Positions 8,112-16,091 of a stretch of 37,779 bases of DNA are shown piece by piece. Below the pieces are notes generated by a model. The model made no database searches and had not been told where the DNA came from. It saw nothing but the letters and a program-made list of their open reading frames with translations. Positions within the stretch are counted from its first letter, which is position 1. Each line of letters opens with the position of its first letter. A program made the position numbers and the translations under genes. This DNA comes from a bacterium (lineage in GTDB: Bacteria > Vulcanimicrobiota > Xenobia > Xenobiales > Xenobiaceae). The stretch lies in assembly GCA_022839105.1 (NCBI GenBank), contig JALHDH010000016.1:1-37779 (forward strand), given 5' to 3'.

Positions 8112-8911
8112 GCCTTCTCCGGCGCCTGGCGGCCCTGCTGGGCCCCCTCGCGGCAGGATGGGTGGCCTGCTGGCTGATCCCTGGCCTCCTTTTGGGAAGG
8201 CCCGGCGCCCTCCTGGACGGGACGGCTCCCCAGATCTGGAAGGCGGCCTACGTGGCCCTCCTGTACCTGGTGATCCTGGCCTCCACCCTCCGGGCCTGGA
8301 GGCGTTGTGGCCCCCGGCCCGGTTCTCCTGCGTTGGGCAGGCCTTCCCTGGAAGCCCTGTTCCTGGGTCTGGGAGCCGGTCTTCTGGGCGTGGGGATGCA
8401 CCGGGCGATCCTGGCCTGGGGGGGCTGGTGGTCCCCTCCCCTCCTCTCCTGGGAAACAGGGCTTCTCGCCCTCGGGGTGGCCCTCCCCCTGGCCTTTGGC
8501 GAGGAGATCCTCTTCCGGGGCTTCCTCTTCGGGGTCCTGCGGGAGGAGCTCGGCCGTCCTCGGGCCTATCTGGTGGCCAATGCCCTCTTCGCGGCGGTCC
8601 ACCTCCTGCGGCCCGGAGAACCCCTCTTCAAGCTGGCCTATGGCCTGGGGCTCTTCCTGGCCGGCGCCGTGCTCTGCCGCCTGGCCGAGAGGAGCGGCTC
8701 GCTGTGGGCCGGGATCGGAGTGCACGCGGCCTGGATCCTGATGGGGATCCTCGATCCGCCTGGACGGATCCATCCCGGATGGCTCTCCGGCCTGGGGGGC
8801 GATCCGGCGGCAGGGGGCCTGGGATGGGCCTTGCTGGCGTGCCTGTGGGCAGGCCTCGGAGTCCTGGGAAAGCCGAAATCCGCCCCTTCGGCGGGCCGGC
8901 CCGGCTTCTAG
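8108..8911 (+). CDS. CPBP-family (CAAX protease/bacteriocin-processing-like) membrane protease
   Basis: A 267-residue polytopic membrane protein with about six or seven hydrophobic segments. It carries the three CPBP (Abi/Rce1-like) motifs in order: FGEEILFRGFLFG (E-E-x-x-x-R), NALFAAVHL (F-x-x-x-H) and GIGVHAAW (H-x-x-x-[N/W]). These residues form the intramembrane glutamate/histidine active site. Bacterial members are linked to protein maturation, bacteriocin self-immunity or unknown roles. It ends with TAG at 8909-8911, sharing the palindromic CTAG with the stop of the LpxD-like gene on the other strand. Confidence 0.85.
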   Translation: MSLLRRLAALLGPLAAGWVACWLIPGLLLGRPGALLDGTAPQIWKAAYVALLYLVILASTLRAWRRCGPRPGSPALGRPSLEALFLGLGAGLLGVGMHRAILAWGGWWSPPLLSWETGLLALGVALPLAFGEEILFRGFLFGVLREELGRPRAYLVANALFAAVHLLRPGEPLFKLAYGLGLFLAGAVLCRLAERSGSLWAGIGVHAAWILMGILDPPGRIHPGWLSGLGGDPAAGGLGWALLACLWAGLGVLGKPKSAPSAGRPGF

Positions 8912-9849
8912 AGGTGCCGGCGCAACTTCTCGAAGAGGGCCAGGGCCTGGCCGCGGCGGGCCTCTCGGCGCAACTCCTCGCGGTGGGGCACCGCCGGGTC
9001 CCCGGCCCAGGCAGCCTGGCCCGGGGGCAGATCGGCCGCGGCCCGGGCCCGTCCCGCGACCTGGGCGGCCTCGCCCACCTGGACTCCGGCGCAGACCATG
9101 GCCTGGGCCGCCAGGATCGCGTAGCGCCCCAGGCGGGCCCCGGGCCCCAGGCAGGACTGGGAGACCAGGATGGCACAGGCGCCCAGGTGGGCGCCTTCAC
9201 CGATCCGCACCAGGTTGTCCAGGCGACAACCGGCCTCGATCGTGCATCGGTCCAGGCGGCATCGGGCCCCGATCTCGACGTCGTCCCCTACCACCGTGCC
9301 GCCGGCCAGCGAAGTCAAGGGGCCGATCATCCCGTCCCGGCCCACCTGGCAACCCTCACCCAGGAAGGCGCCGGGAAGGATCCGGGTGTCCGGGCCGATC
9401 CGGCAGCGGGCCTCCAGGACGACCCGGGCCTGGACCTCGCAGCCGGGCCCCAGTTGAACCTCCGGCCCGAGGACGGCGCAGGGCCCCACGTGCGAGTCGG
9501 GATCGAGCCGGGCGGTCGGGTGGACCCAGGCCGAGGGATGCACGCCCCGGGGAGCCCGACGGCGCGGGTGGAAGTGCTCCAGCAGCCGGGCGAAGGCCAC
9601 CCGGGGGTTGCCGACCTGCACCATGGGCAGGCGCGAACCGGTGCCCGGGGGGGCCAGCAGCGAGCCGGCAGGACTCTCTTCGGCGGCGCGAAGGCCTCGA
9701 GGGCTCTCGATGAAGGTCATGGCCCCGGCCTGCATCCCGTCCAGGCCGCAGATCGCGGGGACCGGATGGTTCGGGTCGCCGTGGACCTCGCCTCCGAGCA
9801 GGCGGGCCACTTCTTCCAGGGTCAGGCAGGATCCGACGGGTTCAGGCAC
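8908..9849 (-). CDS. LpxD-like UDP-3-O-acylglucosamine N-acyltransferase lacking the catalytic histidine
   Basis: The protein has the LpxD layout: a short N-terminal domain (LTLEEVARLLGGEVHGDP) followed by hexapeptide repeats (HPSAWVHPTARLDPDSHVG and VGDDVEIGARCRLDR). In E. coli LpxD the catalytic histidine lies in LDN-x-I-x-IAHN. Here the same place reads LDNLVRIGEG, so the histidine is glutamate (E218). The conserved DGFGY loop is also degenerate (DGMIGPL). It may be a divergent LpxD, an acyltransferase with another chemistry, or a structural paralogue. A start at GTG 9849 gives 313 residues. An in-frame ATG at 9969 would add 40 Pro/Ser-rich residues and overlap uspA. Neither start has a clear ribosome binding site. 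Confidence 0.75.
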   Translation of the reverse strand: MPEPVGSCLTLEEVARLLGGEVHGDPNHPVPAICGLDGMQAGAMTFIESPRGLRAAEESPAGSLLAPPGTGSRLPMVQVGNPRVAFARLLEHFHPRRRAPRGVHPSAWVHPTARLDPDSHVGPCAVLGPEVQLGPGCEVQARVVLEARCRIGPDTRILPGAFLGEGCQVGRDGMIGPLTSLAGGTVVGDDVEIGARCRLDRCTIEAGCRLDNLVRIGEGAHLGACAILVSQSCLGPGARLGRYAILAAQAMVCAGVQVGEAAQVAGRARAAADLPPGQAAWAGDPAVPHREELRREARRGQALALFEKLRRHL

Positions 9850-9967
9850 GAGCGCGGCCGTTCGACCGGGACTCTCGGGGGTCCTCCCGCCGGGGGAAGG
9901 GAGGCCCTGCCCGCTCGCAGAAGACGAACCGGCATGGGCCCCAGGGGGGGCCGGGAGGAAGCGTTTC

Positions 9968-10378
9968 ATGCGCGTGGTTCTGGTGGCAACCGATTTCACC
10001 GAGGTCTCGGAGCGAGCCGAGGACCGGGCCGGCGAACTGGCCAGGAGTCTGAACGCGCGGCTCCACATGCTCCATGTGGTCGAACCCATCGACGACCCGG
10101 AGGATTCCGACGAGGAGACCCGGGAATTCCATCTCTGCCTGCAGGAGCGGGCCAGCGAGCTCCTGCAGCAGCGGGTGGTCCGGATGGTCGGGCTTTCGGT
10201 CAGCTATTCCGTGGTGCTGGGGCATCGTCCCCAGTCGATCCTGCGGGTGGCCGACCAGGAGGAGGCCGACTACCTGGTGCTGGGAACCCACCCGATGGAT
10301 GAGGGGGACCGGCTTCGGGGCAGCACCAGCCAACGGGTCTCGTGGTTCTCGCGCCGGCCGGTGCTGCTGGTCCCCTGA
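9968..10378 (+). CDS. Universal stress protein, UspA family
   Basis: A 136-residue single-domain Usp protein. It starts with VVLVATDFTEVSERAEDRAGELA (the usual first strand and helix) and contains LHMLHVVEP. The later part of the family's ATP-binding region (G-x-x-x-x-x-x-x-x-G-S/T) is LVLGTHPMDEGDRLRGSTSQRVSWFSRRPVLLV: a glycine at the LGT turn, then GSTS before the R-x-P-V-L-L-V strand. This suggests an ATP-binding type. GGGAGGAAG lies just upstream of ATG at 9968. The gene is a single unit between the divergent LpxD-like gene and a hairpin at 10387. Proteins of this family respond to starvation and other stress. Confidence 0.88.
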   Translation: MRVVLVATDFTEVSERAEDRAGELARSLNARLHMLHVVEPIDDPEDSDEETREFHLCLQERASELLQQRVVRMVGLSVSYSVVLGHRPQSILRVADQEEADYLVLGTHPMDEGDRLRGSTSQRVSWFSRRPVLLVP

Positions 10379-10386
10379 GCCTGGAG

Positions 10387-10427
10387 CCCCTGCCGGCGAA
10401 GGCCTGGAGGCCTTCCTCCGGCAGGGG
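10387..10427. terminator. Bidirectional hairpin terminator between convergent genes
   Basis: CCCCTGCCGG at 10387-10396 pairs with CCGGCAGGGG at 10418-10427, and an inner GAAGGCCT/AGGCCTTC stem (10398-10405 with 10408-10415) extends the hairpin. It lies between the uspA stop and the stop of the minus-strand gene at 10442. There is no T-tract, as is common in very GC-rich genomes. Confidence 0.7.
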
Positions 10428-10441
10428 CCGGGATCCGGGGG

Positions 10442-12232
10442 TCAGCGACCCCGCTCGCCCTTGTCTTCGCGGCAGAAGATCCAGGCGACGATCTCGCCCG
10501 GGCTCATCTGCCCCTGGTCCTCACGGGACCCGGACCAGAACTGCCGGTCTCGGGCGTAGCGCGAGGAGGTCTCGTCCTCGGGGATGGCCTGGACCTCTGC
10601 CAGCAGGGCTTCCAATCGCCCGCGCCAGGCCTCCATGTTGGAGGGGCGCAGGTCCACCCAGCCCGCGGCGGCCCACTGCTCGAGCCGGGCCGGGTCGCAG
10701 GGCACCTGGTCCTGGCCCCGGTGGGGCGGCGACTTCACGCGGTGCCCACGGGCCAGGCGCAGTTCGCCAGCCTCTTCCAGGAGGACCGGGATCCCGATCG
10801 TCAGCATCGTGCGCAAGAGTCTGTCTTCACGGGCCAGAAGCTCGCGGCACCGGCCGGCCATCTCTTCGGGGGTGCTCTTGAGGATGGTCTCCATGTTCCC
10901 GAAGCTTCGCTTCAACAGATAGGCCTCATAGAGCAGCTTGGAGAGCCGGGGCGGTCCCAGCAGTTCGAAGGCCACCGAGTCGGTGCCGTGTTCGGCCTCC
11001 AGCGCGCGCAGGTGGCGGATCACCCGTTCGCGGAGGAGTCCGGCGCGATAGGTCGCGTTCATGGTCGTCACGTTCAGGGCGCCGATCACGTCCTTGCCCG
11101 TGTTGATCCCCTGCAACTCGTCCACGATGTTCCGGGCGATCTCCTCCGGGGTCACGAACTCCATCTGCCCCAGGGAGGTGATGGTCACGAACTCCTCGGC
11201 CGCGAAGAGCCCGTTCTCTCCGGTGTTGACGTAGGCCGAGCGGAAGGTCTCGTCGGTGGTCCGGGGCTCTCCGGGTCTCACGATCTGCAGGGGGCTTCCG
11301 GGAAGGAGGGCTTCCGCGTCGGCCAGCGAGACCTCTTCGAGGTGCAGCGGTTGGCCTCGATAGCGGATCTCGCCGAAGCCGATCTCCCTCCAGGCGATGG
11401 TGGCGGTCGGCTTGATCTCCTTGATCAGCGGCAGCTTCCGGGCCGTATGGGCGGTGTTCTCCTCCTCCACGGCGGGAGGTTGCATCGGCGTGCGGGCCTG
11501 CAGGAAGAGGAGCTGGGATTGGGCGCCCGCCACGGCGGCCTTGGACAGGAGCTTCTGGGAAGGGCGATCCTCACCATGGGTATAGGGAATGTTCCAGCCC
11601 ATTCCGCCGGTTCCCGAGGTGCCCACCTTGAGATAGGCCCGGGTCCCGCAGGCCCGCATGGCGCGGAAGAGGACGTCCATGTGGCGCAGGAGCTGCGGAA
11701 CGTAGATGCTGCACAGGAGGCGCTCCACCTTCTCGGTGGTGGGCTGGCCGGGGCCGACGTACAGCTCGTCGATCACCTCGCGGGCATGGCCGAAGACGTC
11801 GGAGTAGGCGACACCGGTGGCGGTGTTGACGGCGTCCAGGACGATGTCCGGGCGATGGCGGGTCACCATCTGGTAGAGGAAGTAGTTCCCGACGTGCTCG
11901 TCGTCCAACCCGGCGAAGGTGTCCTGGACCAGGGTTCGGCGGGATTCCGGATCGTCCAGGATCTGGTTGAAGCTCAGGTGGCTCAGGGAGGCGCGGACGA
12001 AGATGTTGCCCCATTCCGGGACGAACTCGACCGGAGCCAGGGGGCGCTGGCGGAGGGCCGACTTGCGGCGGTGCTCCTCCTTGAGCTCGGCGATGGCGGC
12101 CTGCGCCTCGGCCTGAGCGATCGAGGCGATCACGATGCGGGCCGGCTCTTCGTCCAGCAGCTCCCGGCACACGGCGCGCCCGACCATTCCTCCGCCCCCC
12201 AGGACCACGACTGTGCTTCCCTTGATGTTCAC
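10442..12232 (-). CDS. Large NAD(P)-binding Rossmann-fold protein of unknown function
   Basis: A 596-residue protein beginning with a textbook dinucleotide-binding strand and loop, STVVVLGGGGMVGRAVCREL (G-x-G-G-M-V-G). Further on are DIVLDAVNTATGVAYSDVFG and YLKVGTSGTGGMGWNIPYTHGED, typical of the extended short-chain dehydrogenase/epimerase-like fold. The C-terminal 300 residues carry no motif I can name. No YxxxK catalytic pair is obvious, so a reductase or epimerase role is not assured. The start is GTG at 12232 with GGAGG about 12 bases upstream. It is transcribed alone, with a hairpin at its 3' end and a cupin-like gene diverging upstream. The substrate is unknown. Confidence 0.72.
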   Translation of the reverse strand: MNIKGSTVVVLGGGGMVGRAVCRELLDEEPARIVIASIAQAEAQAAIAELKEEHRRKSALRQRPLAPVEFVPEWGNIFVRASLSHLSFNQILDDPESRRTLVQDTFAGLDDEHVGNYFLYQMVTRHRPDIVLDAVNTATGVAYSDVFGHAREVIDELYVGPGQPTTEKVERLLCSIYVPQLLRHMDVLFRAMRACGTRAYLKVGTSGTGGMGWNIPYTHGEDRPSQKLLSKAAVAGAQSQLLFLQARTPMQPPAVEEENTAHTARKLPLIKEIKPTATIAWREIGFGEIRYRGQPLHLEEVSLADAEALLPGSPLQIVRPGEPRTTDETFRSAYVNTGENGLFAAEEFVTITSLGQMEFVTPEEIARNIVDELQGINTGKDVIGALNVTTMNATYRAGLLRERVIRHLRALEAEHGTDSVAFELLGPPRLSKLLYEAYLLKRSFGNMETILKSTPEEMAGRCRELLAREDRLLRTMLTIGIPVLLEEAGELRLARGHRVKSPPHRGQDQVPCDPARLEQWAAAGWVDLRPSNMEAWRGRLEALLAEVQAIPEDETSSRYARDRQFWSGSREDQGQMSPGEIVAWIFCREDKGERGR

Positions 12233-12436
12233 GGCAGGGCCATTCCTCCAGCAGGCCCGTTCCGCTCGGGCGGCAGGCCCGGATCCGCCCGGGCTCGTCC
12301 AGAACCTCGGGCCGGCGCGGCCTTCGAGGCCTGGACCAAAGAGCCCTTTCCCCGGGGCAGGACCGCGTCTTCCGCTTGCGAAGCCAAGGCTTCTTCCGGG
12401 TCAGGCTGGAACCCGGGGAGGGCGAGGAGCGAGCGC

Positions 12437-12865
12437 ATGAGGATCTTCGAGGTCGGCAAGGCAGACTGGGTGGAGGCAGGCGGCCACTCCGAGGCGGAGC
12501 TGTACAGGGCGGAGGACGGGTCGGTGCGGGTCTGGGTCCTGCGAGTTGCCGCCGGGTCCTCCTATGGTCCCCTCCAGGGATCCTCGACCCACCAGTTCCT
12601 GGTCTGCCAGCACACGGCCGGAGCCCGGCTGCACCTGGGATCGCGGGTCTTCCGCCCCTTGCCCGGTCAGGCCTTCGAGAGCGAGCCGGGGGAGGTCTTC
12701 GGGGTGGTCAACGACACCCTCCAGGAGGTCCGCTTCCTGCTGACCCGGCTGGGTCCGGATGGAGATGCCGTCGCCCTGGGGCAGACCTTCGAGGAGTACC
12801 TGGCCCAGGTCCGTCCCGAAGAGCCGGGCCTGCTCTCTACCACCAGCAACCCGGCAGGTCGCTGA
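12437..12865 (+). CDS. Cupin-like small protein
   Basis: A 142-residue protein with ATG at 12437 and GAGGAGC just upstream. The middle part (a glycine/serine turn, THQFLVCQHTAGARLHLG, then LPGQAFESEPGEVFGVVND) has the strand and turn order of a one-domain cupin, and the G-x-x-x-x-P-x-G turn is recognisable. Most of the usual metal-binding histidines are missing: only one H lies in the first motif region. It may therefore bind a ligand without metal. Family assignment is tentative. Its 3' end overlaps the stop of the convergent TldD/PmbA gene by 29 bases. Confidence 0.6.
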   Translation: MRIFEVGKADWVEAGGHSEAELYRAEDGSVRVWVLRVAAGSSYGPLQGSSTHQFLVCQHTAGARLHLGSRVFRPLPGQAFESEPGEVFGVVNDTLQEVRFLLTRLGPDGDAVALGQTFEEYLAQVRPEEPGLLSTTSNPAGR

Positions 12866-14138
12866 AGTCCTCGTCGGGCTCGGGATCCGCCTCCTCCAGG
12901 GTGATCCCGGAGACCGCCAGGGGCGGGGCGAAGGTCCGCCCATGCCAGGATCGTTCGAATCCCAGGGCCTGCAACCGGCTGCCCAGCAACTCCTTGTAGG
13001 GGGCCCGGATCAGCACGGGAGGGATCCGGCAGACCGGCTGACCCTCCAGGATCAGGAAGGCGGTCTCGGCCCGCCGACAGAATTCGCCCGGCCCGGCCCG
13101 TCCGGGGACCGGGGTCAGCCGATCGAGAAGAAGGCCCTCCTGGATGCCGGAACACAGCTCGCCCAGCGAGGAGTCGCCGGCTCCCATGACCAGGTTGGCG
13201 AAGCCAGGGCGGGGAGGCTCTCCCCAGCCCCGCACCGCCAGGCCGGCCTCCCCCTGGCGCGGGCGCGGTCCTCGCGAGCGGTCGGCCAGGGCCCGGACCA
13301 GACGCCCCTTTTCCACCAGCGGGACCTGTCCCCGGGGCAGACCTTCCCCATCGAAAGAGGTGGTGCCGAAGGCACCGGGGACGGTGCCGTCGTCCAGGAT
13401 CCGGATGGACGGATGGAGCCAGGCCTCTCCGGGAACCGGAGCCTCGGTTCCGGCGCGGACATCGAGCTGGTCGCGGGCCAGGTCCTGCAGGAGGCGGCCG
13501 GTTCCCGTGGAGGTGAAGACGGCCGGCAGATGGTCGGACTCCGGCCAGGCCACCTCCCGGGAGTGGACCGTCCGCCAGGCCAGTCGGCACAGGATCTCGG
13601 CGGGGGTGTCGTCAGGGCGGGCGGTGTACATCCCGGCCGTGAGCGGCGGGTCCTCCGAGGATCTCAGGGTCAGGAAGTACAGGAGCCTGCAGGCCGAGCG
13701 CTCGCCGGCACGGGTCAGGATGGTCAGGCGCTGGCGCAGAAGCCGGGCCTGAACCCGGAATTCGCGCTCGGGGAGCAGGGGAGGGAGCATGAAGTCCAGC
13801 CCCTGGATCAAGGCGCGGAGGCGCTCCAGGCCCTGCTCGACATCCGGCTCGGCCTCGCTGCGGATCGGGGGCAGGATCCCGTGGGCGAAGAGAATCCCCT
13901 CGGGGCCCTCCCGGGAGTCCTCGATGGCCTGCTCCAGGAGGTCCTCGCCCCTGGGGTTCCCTTCGCCCCAGGCAAAACCCGAACGCCCCCCGTGGTTGAC
14001 CCGGATGGCCAGGCCTCGGGTGGTCCGGGGACGCTCCGGGCTGATCAGGTCGAACTCGGTCCGCTCCTCCCTGGCCAGCTCGACGTCGCGGCAGGTTCGC
14101 AGGGCGAAGGAGAGCAGGGAGGAGTCGTTGCTACTCAT
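12837..14138 (-). CDS. TldD/PmbA (TldE)-family protein
   Basis: A 433-residue protein of the TldD/TldE family, which in E. coli forms a heterodimeric metalloprotease that unfolds and trims peptides such as pro-microcin B17. Supporting parts are the N-terminal RTTRGLAIRVNHGGRSGFAWGEGN region, a central VFTSTGTGRLLQDLA helix, SIRILDDGTVPGAFGTTSFDGEGLP (the family D-D-G-x-x-x-G-x-x-x-x-D-x-E-G pattern) and a glycine-rich NLVMGAGDSSLGEL. I see no HExxxH zinc motif, so it fits the non-catalytic TldE/PmbA side. No TldD partner lies in the window. It starts 39 bases after a small zinc-ribbon gene and is probably co-transcribed with it. Confidence 0.82.
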   Translation of the reverse strand: MSSNDSSLLSFALRTCRDVELAREERTEFDLISPERPRTTRGLAIRVNHGGRSGFAWGEGNPRGEDLLEQAIEDSREGPEGILFAHGILPPIRSEAEPDVEQGLERLRALIQGLDFMLPPLLPEREFRVQARLLRQRLTILTRAGERSACRLLYFLTLRSSEDPPLTAGMYTARPDDTPAEILCRLAWRTVHSREVAWPESDHLPAVFTSTGTGRLLQDLARDQLDVRAGTEAPVPGEAWLHPSIRILDDGTVPGAFGTTSFDGEGLPRGQVPLVEKGRLVRALADRSRGPRPRQGEAGLAVRGWGEPPRPGFANLVMGAGDSSLGELCSGIQEGLLLDRLTPVPGRAGPGEFCRRAETAFLILEGQPVCRIPPVLIRAPYKELLGSRLQALGFERSWHGRTFAPPLAVSGITLEEADPEPDEDFSDLPGCWW

Positions 14139-14177
14139 GACGGGAAGCGTTCGCGCGCAGGGGAACGTCTCCCTGGT

Positions 14178-14369
14178 TCAGGACTCGTCGAGAATCCGGC
14201 GGATCCGGTTCCACAGGGTGGGATGGCCCAGCTCCTGGGGCCGGAGGGTGGAGCGCGCCAGCACCTCCTTCTGGGCTGCGCACATGCGGCACAGGATCAA
14301 TTCGCTCTTGCCGTTGGTCATCCGCTCGACATCACGCGAGACGGCGCCACACCATTGGCAGCGGGCCAT
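14178..14369 (-). CDS. 63-residue zinc-ribbon protein
   Basis: A small protein with two CxxC pairs (C4/C7 in CQWC and C27/C30 in CRMC), which should hold one zinc ion. The spacing of about 20 residues is typical of small rubredoxin-like or DksA-like knuckles, but I cannot name the family. The start is well set: ATG at 14369 is preceded by GGAGGTGAG on the minus strand. A longer upstream reading would lack a ribosome binding site. It appears to lead the operon with the TldD/PmbA gene. Confidence 0.75.
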   Translation of the reverse strand: MARCQWCGAVSRDVERMTNGKSELILCRMCAAQKEVLARSTLRPQELGHPTLWNRIRRILDES

Positions 14370-14699
14370 GGGCTGCCTCACCTCCGAAGTCTGCCTGAAG
14401 AGCGCGTCGCCCCCCCTTCGCAGCCACCTCCCGCGCGCCCGGCATCTCCATTGTAGCAGGTTCCTCCTCCATCCGCAGGAGTCTGATTGTTGAAAATATG
14501 TCAATTGCAACCCGGTCCGGAGCGATTGCGGGGAGATCGCGGGAATCCCTGAAAATACGGGCTTCCAACGGTTCTTCGGCGGCGGGTGTTAACATGCAGT
14601 TTACGGCAGGTTTACATTCCGGCAACGAACTTCACCTATACTCAGTAACGCGGGACTCCAGTATTCCGGTGTCGTCCAGGAGGGAGGTGGAACCAGGAG
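14370..14699. other. 330-base divergent intergenic region
   Basis: No credible gene lies here. It separates the minus-strand zinc-ribbon/TldE pair from the plus-strand flagellar cluster. It is richer in A/T than its surroundings between about 14480 and 14645. TGAAAATA occurs twice, 59 bases apart (14491-14498 and 14550-14557), and TTTAC occurs twice (14600-14604 and 14611-14615). A minus-strand TACAAT (14455 to 14450) could be a -10 box for the zinc-ribbon gene, but it has no good -35. No clear sigma-28 or sigma-54 motif was found. Confidence 0.55.
14611..14642 (+). promoter_or_regulatory. Possible promoter of the flagellar cluster
   Basis: TATACT at 14637-14642 is a good -10 box 58 bases before the FliK-like ATG. 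The best -35 candidate, TTTACA at 14611-14616, is 20 bases away, longer than usual. An activator or another sigma factor may be needed. Confidence 0.35.
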
Positions 14700-16091
14700 A
14701 TGCAGCTCTTCGGCCTGCAGGGAGGTCTCTCGGGGCTTCAGGGGAGCCCGGCTCTGGGCGGCGCGCCGTCCCAGGGGGCTTCGGTCCTGGCTCCGTCTCC
14801 CGGTACGCTCCTGGCCAGGGCCGACTCCGGGGTCCACTTCCGTCCTGGACAGGTCCTGTTCGGGTCGGTGGCGGGCCGCCAGAAGGACGGGACCTTCCTG
14901 CTGCGCTTCGGGCCCCAGACGCTGACGGCCAGTTCCCGCGTTCCTCTGGACGTGGGGCAGCCTCTCCAGGTCCAGGTCCAGGGGCTTCAGCAAGGTCAGC
15001 TCCGTCTGGCCTTGATGAAGAGTCTCTTCGCCCCGATGTCGGGCCAGGATGTGGGGCAGGCCTTGTCCGGATTGAAGCTGCCGCTCACCGAGGCCAACGT
15101 GGGCCTGGCGACCTCGATGGTCGAGCATGGGATCCCCTTGACCCGCGAGAACCTGGCCTCCCTGAAGTCGGCCCTGGCGCAGTTGCCTCCCGAGACCTCG
15201 GCGGCGGGATTGCCCCAGCCGGCTCGAGTGGGGGCGGCCTGGTTCCTGCAGTCCAGCCAGCTTCCCGTGACGGCTCAGAACATCGCCACCCTGGGTCACT
15301 TCATCGCAGCCAATCCCCAACTCGGTCAGCAGTTGTTCCTCCTGCAGGGTGAGCTTCGTCGTCTGGTCGAGAATCCCCATCGGCGGGCCGGCAGGACCCT
15401 GGAGATGCTCTCCGAGGTGCCGGGGCTCCTGGGCGAGTTCCTCCTGGAACCCGGCGGAGGCAAGAGGTCCGGGAAGGCCGGTCGTCGCCTCTTCGACCTG
15501 GCGCGGCAGGCCGGCATCGAGACGCATGTGGCCTTGCAGTCGGGCTCCGATCAGGATTGGGATCTGCTGCGGGTGATGCGGGATCTGCGCGCGGCCCTGG
15601 CCGGGCAGGACGTCGGTCTGGAAGGGGTGCTGGGGTTGATGGCGGGGCTGGAGGAGAACCTGCGGGCCCTGCAGTTGATCAACCAGGCCCGGCCGGATGC
15701 CGGTCTGGCCTTCTACTACCTGCAGGTCCCCTTGCGCCTGGATCGGGGCGAATCGGCCGAGGTCTGGATCCGCTACCGGGTGGCCGACGACGGCAGCCGT
15801 CTGGTGGATCCCGAGGACTTGCGGGTCGAGTTCCTGATCTCGACCGAGAACCTGGGCCGGCTCATCTGCACCCTGGAGGTGGCCCGGCGGCTCGTACATG
15901 TGGATCTGGGCTCGGATTCCGAGGAGATCCGCCTCTTCATCGAGCGCTACCTGGAACCGCTGGCCGAGAGGCTGGCCGAGTCGGGCTGGAACCCCGGGCG
16001 GATCGGCGCCACCTTGCGCCCGTTCACGGACAGGCCCCTGGTGGATCGGCGGGATTTCGAGAGTCTGGAGACCGTCAATGTCCAGGCCTGA
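14700..16091 (+). CDS. fliK: FliK-like flagellar hook-length control protein
   Basis: A 463-residue protein ending in a Flg_hook (FliK C-terminal) domain: VEFLISTENLGRLICTLEV, then VHVDLGSDSEEIRLFIERYL and LAERLAESGW. This is the usual pattern in which the domain meets the FlhB switch. The N-terminal 60 residues are Gly/Ser/Pro-rich and presumably the secreted leader. The middle is long and helical with HFIAANPQLGQQLFLLQ. FliK measures hook length and switches export from rod/hook to filament proteins. The start ATG follows GGAGGTGG and AGGAG. The next gene, an FlhB-C-like protein, begins within its 3' end (16078), which fits a FliK-FlhB pair working together. Confidence 0.8.
   Translation: MQLFGLQGGLSGLQGSPALGGAPSQGASVLAPSPGTLLARADSGVHFRPGQVLFGSVAGRQKDGTFLLRFGPQTLTASSRVPLDVGQPLQVQVQGLQQGQLRLALMKSLFAPMSGQDVGQALSGLKLPLTEANVGLATSMVEHGIPLTRENLASLKSALAQLPPETSAAGLPQPARVGAAWFLQSSQLPVTAQNIATLGHFIAANPQLGQQLFLLQGELRRLVENPHRRAGRTLEMLSEVPGLLGEFLLEPGGGKRSGKAGRRLFDLARQAGIETHVALQSGSDQDWDLLRVMRDLRAALAGQDVGLEGVLGLMAGLEENLRALQLINQARPDAGLAFYYLQVPLRLDRGESAEVWIRYRVADDGSRLVDPEDLRVEFLISTENLGRLICTLEVARRLVHVDLGSDSEEIRLFIERYLEPLAERLAESGWNPGRIGATLRPFTDRPLVDRRDFESLETVNVQA

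Noticed and set aside
7924..10302. 792-codon plus-strand frame across the CPBP, LpxD-like and uspA genes.
   Set aside because: It is Gly/Pro/Arg-rich noise in a third frame. The three genes it crosses are all supported by family motifs.
14490..14518. TTGAAA at 14490 (plus) and TTGACA read on the minus strand at 14504-14499 as -35 boxes.
   Set aside because: No acceptable -10 box lies 15-19 bases downstream in either direction.
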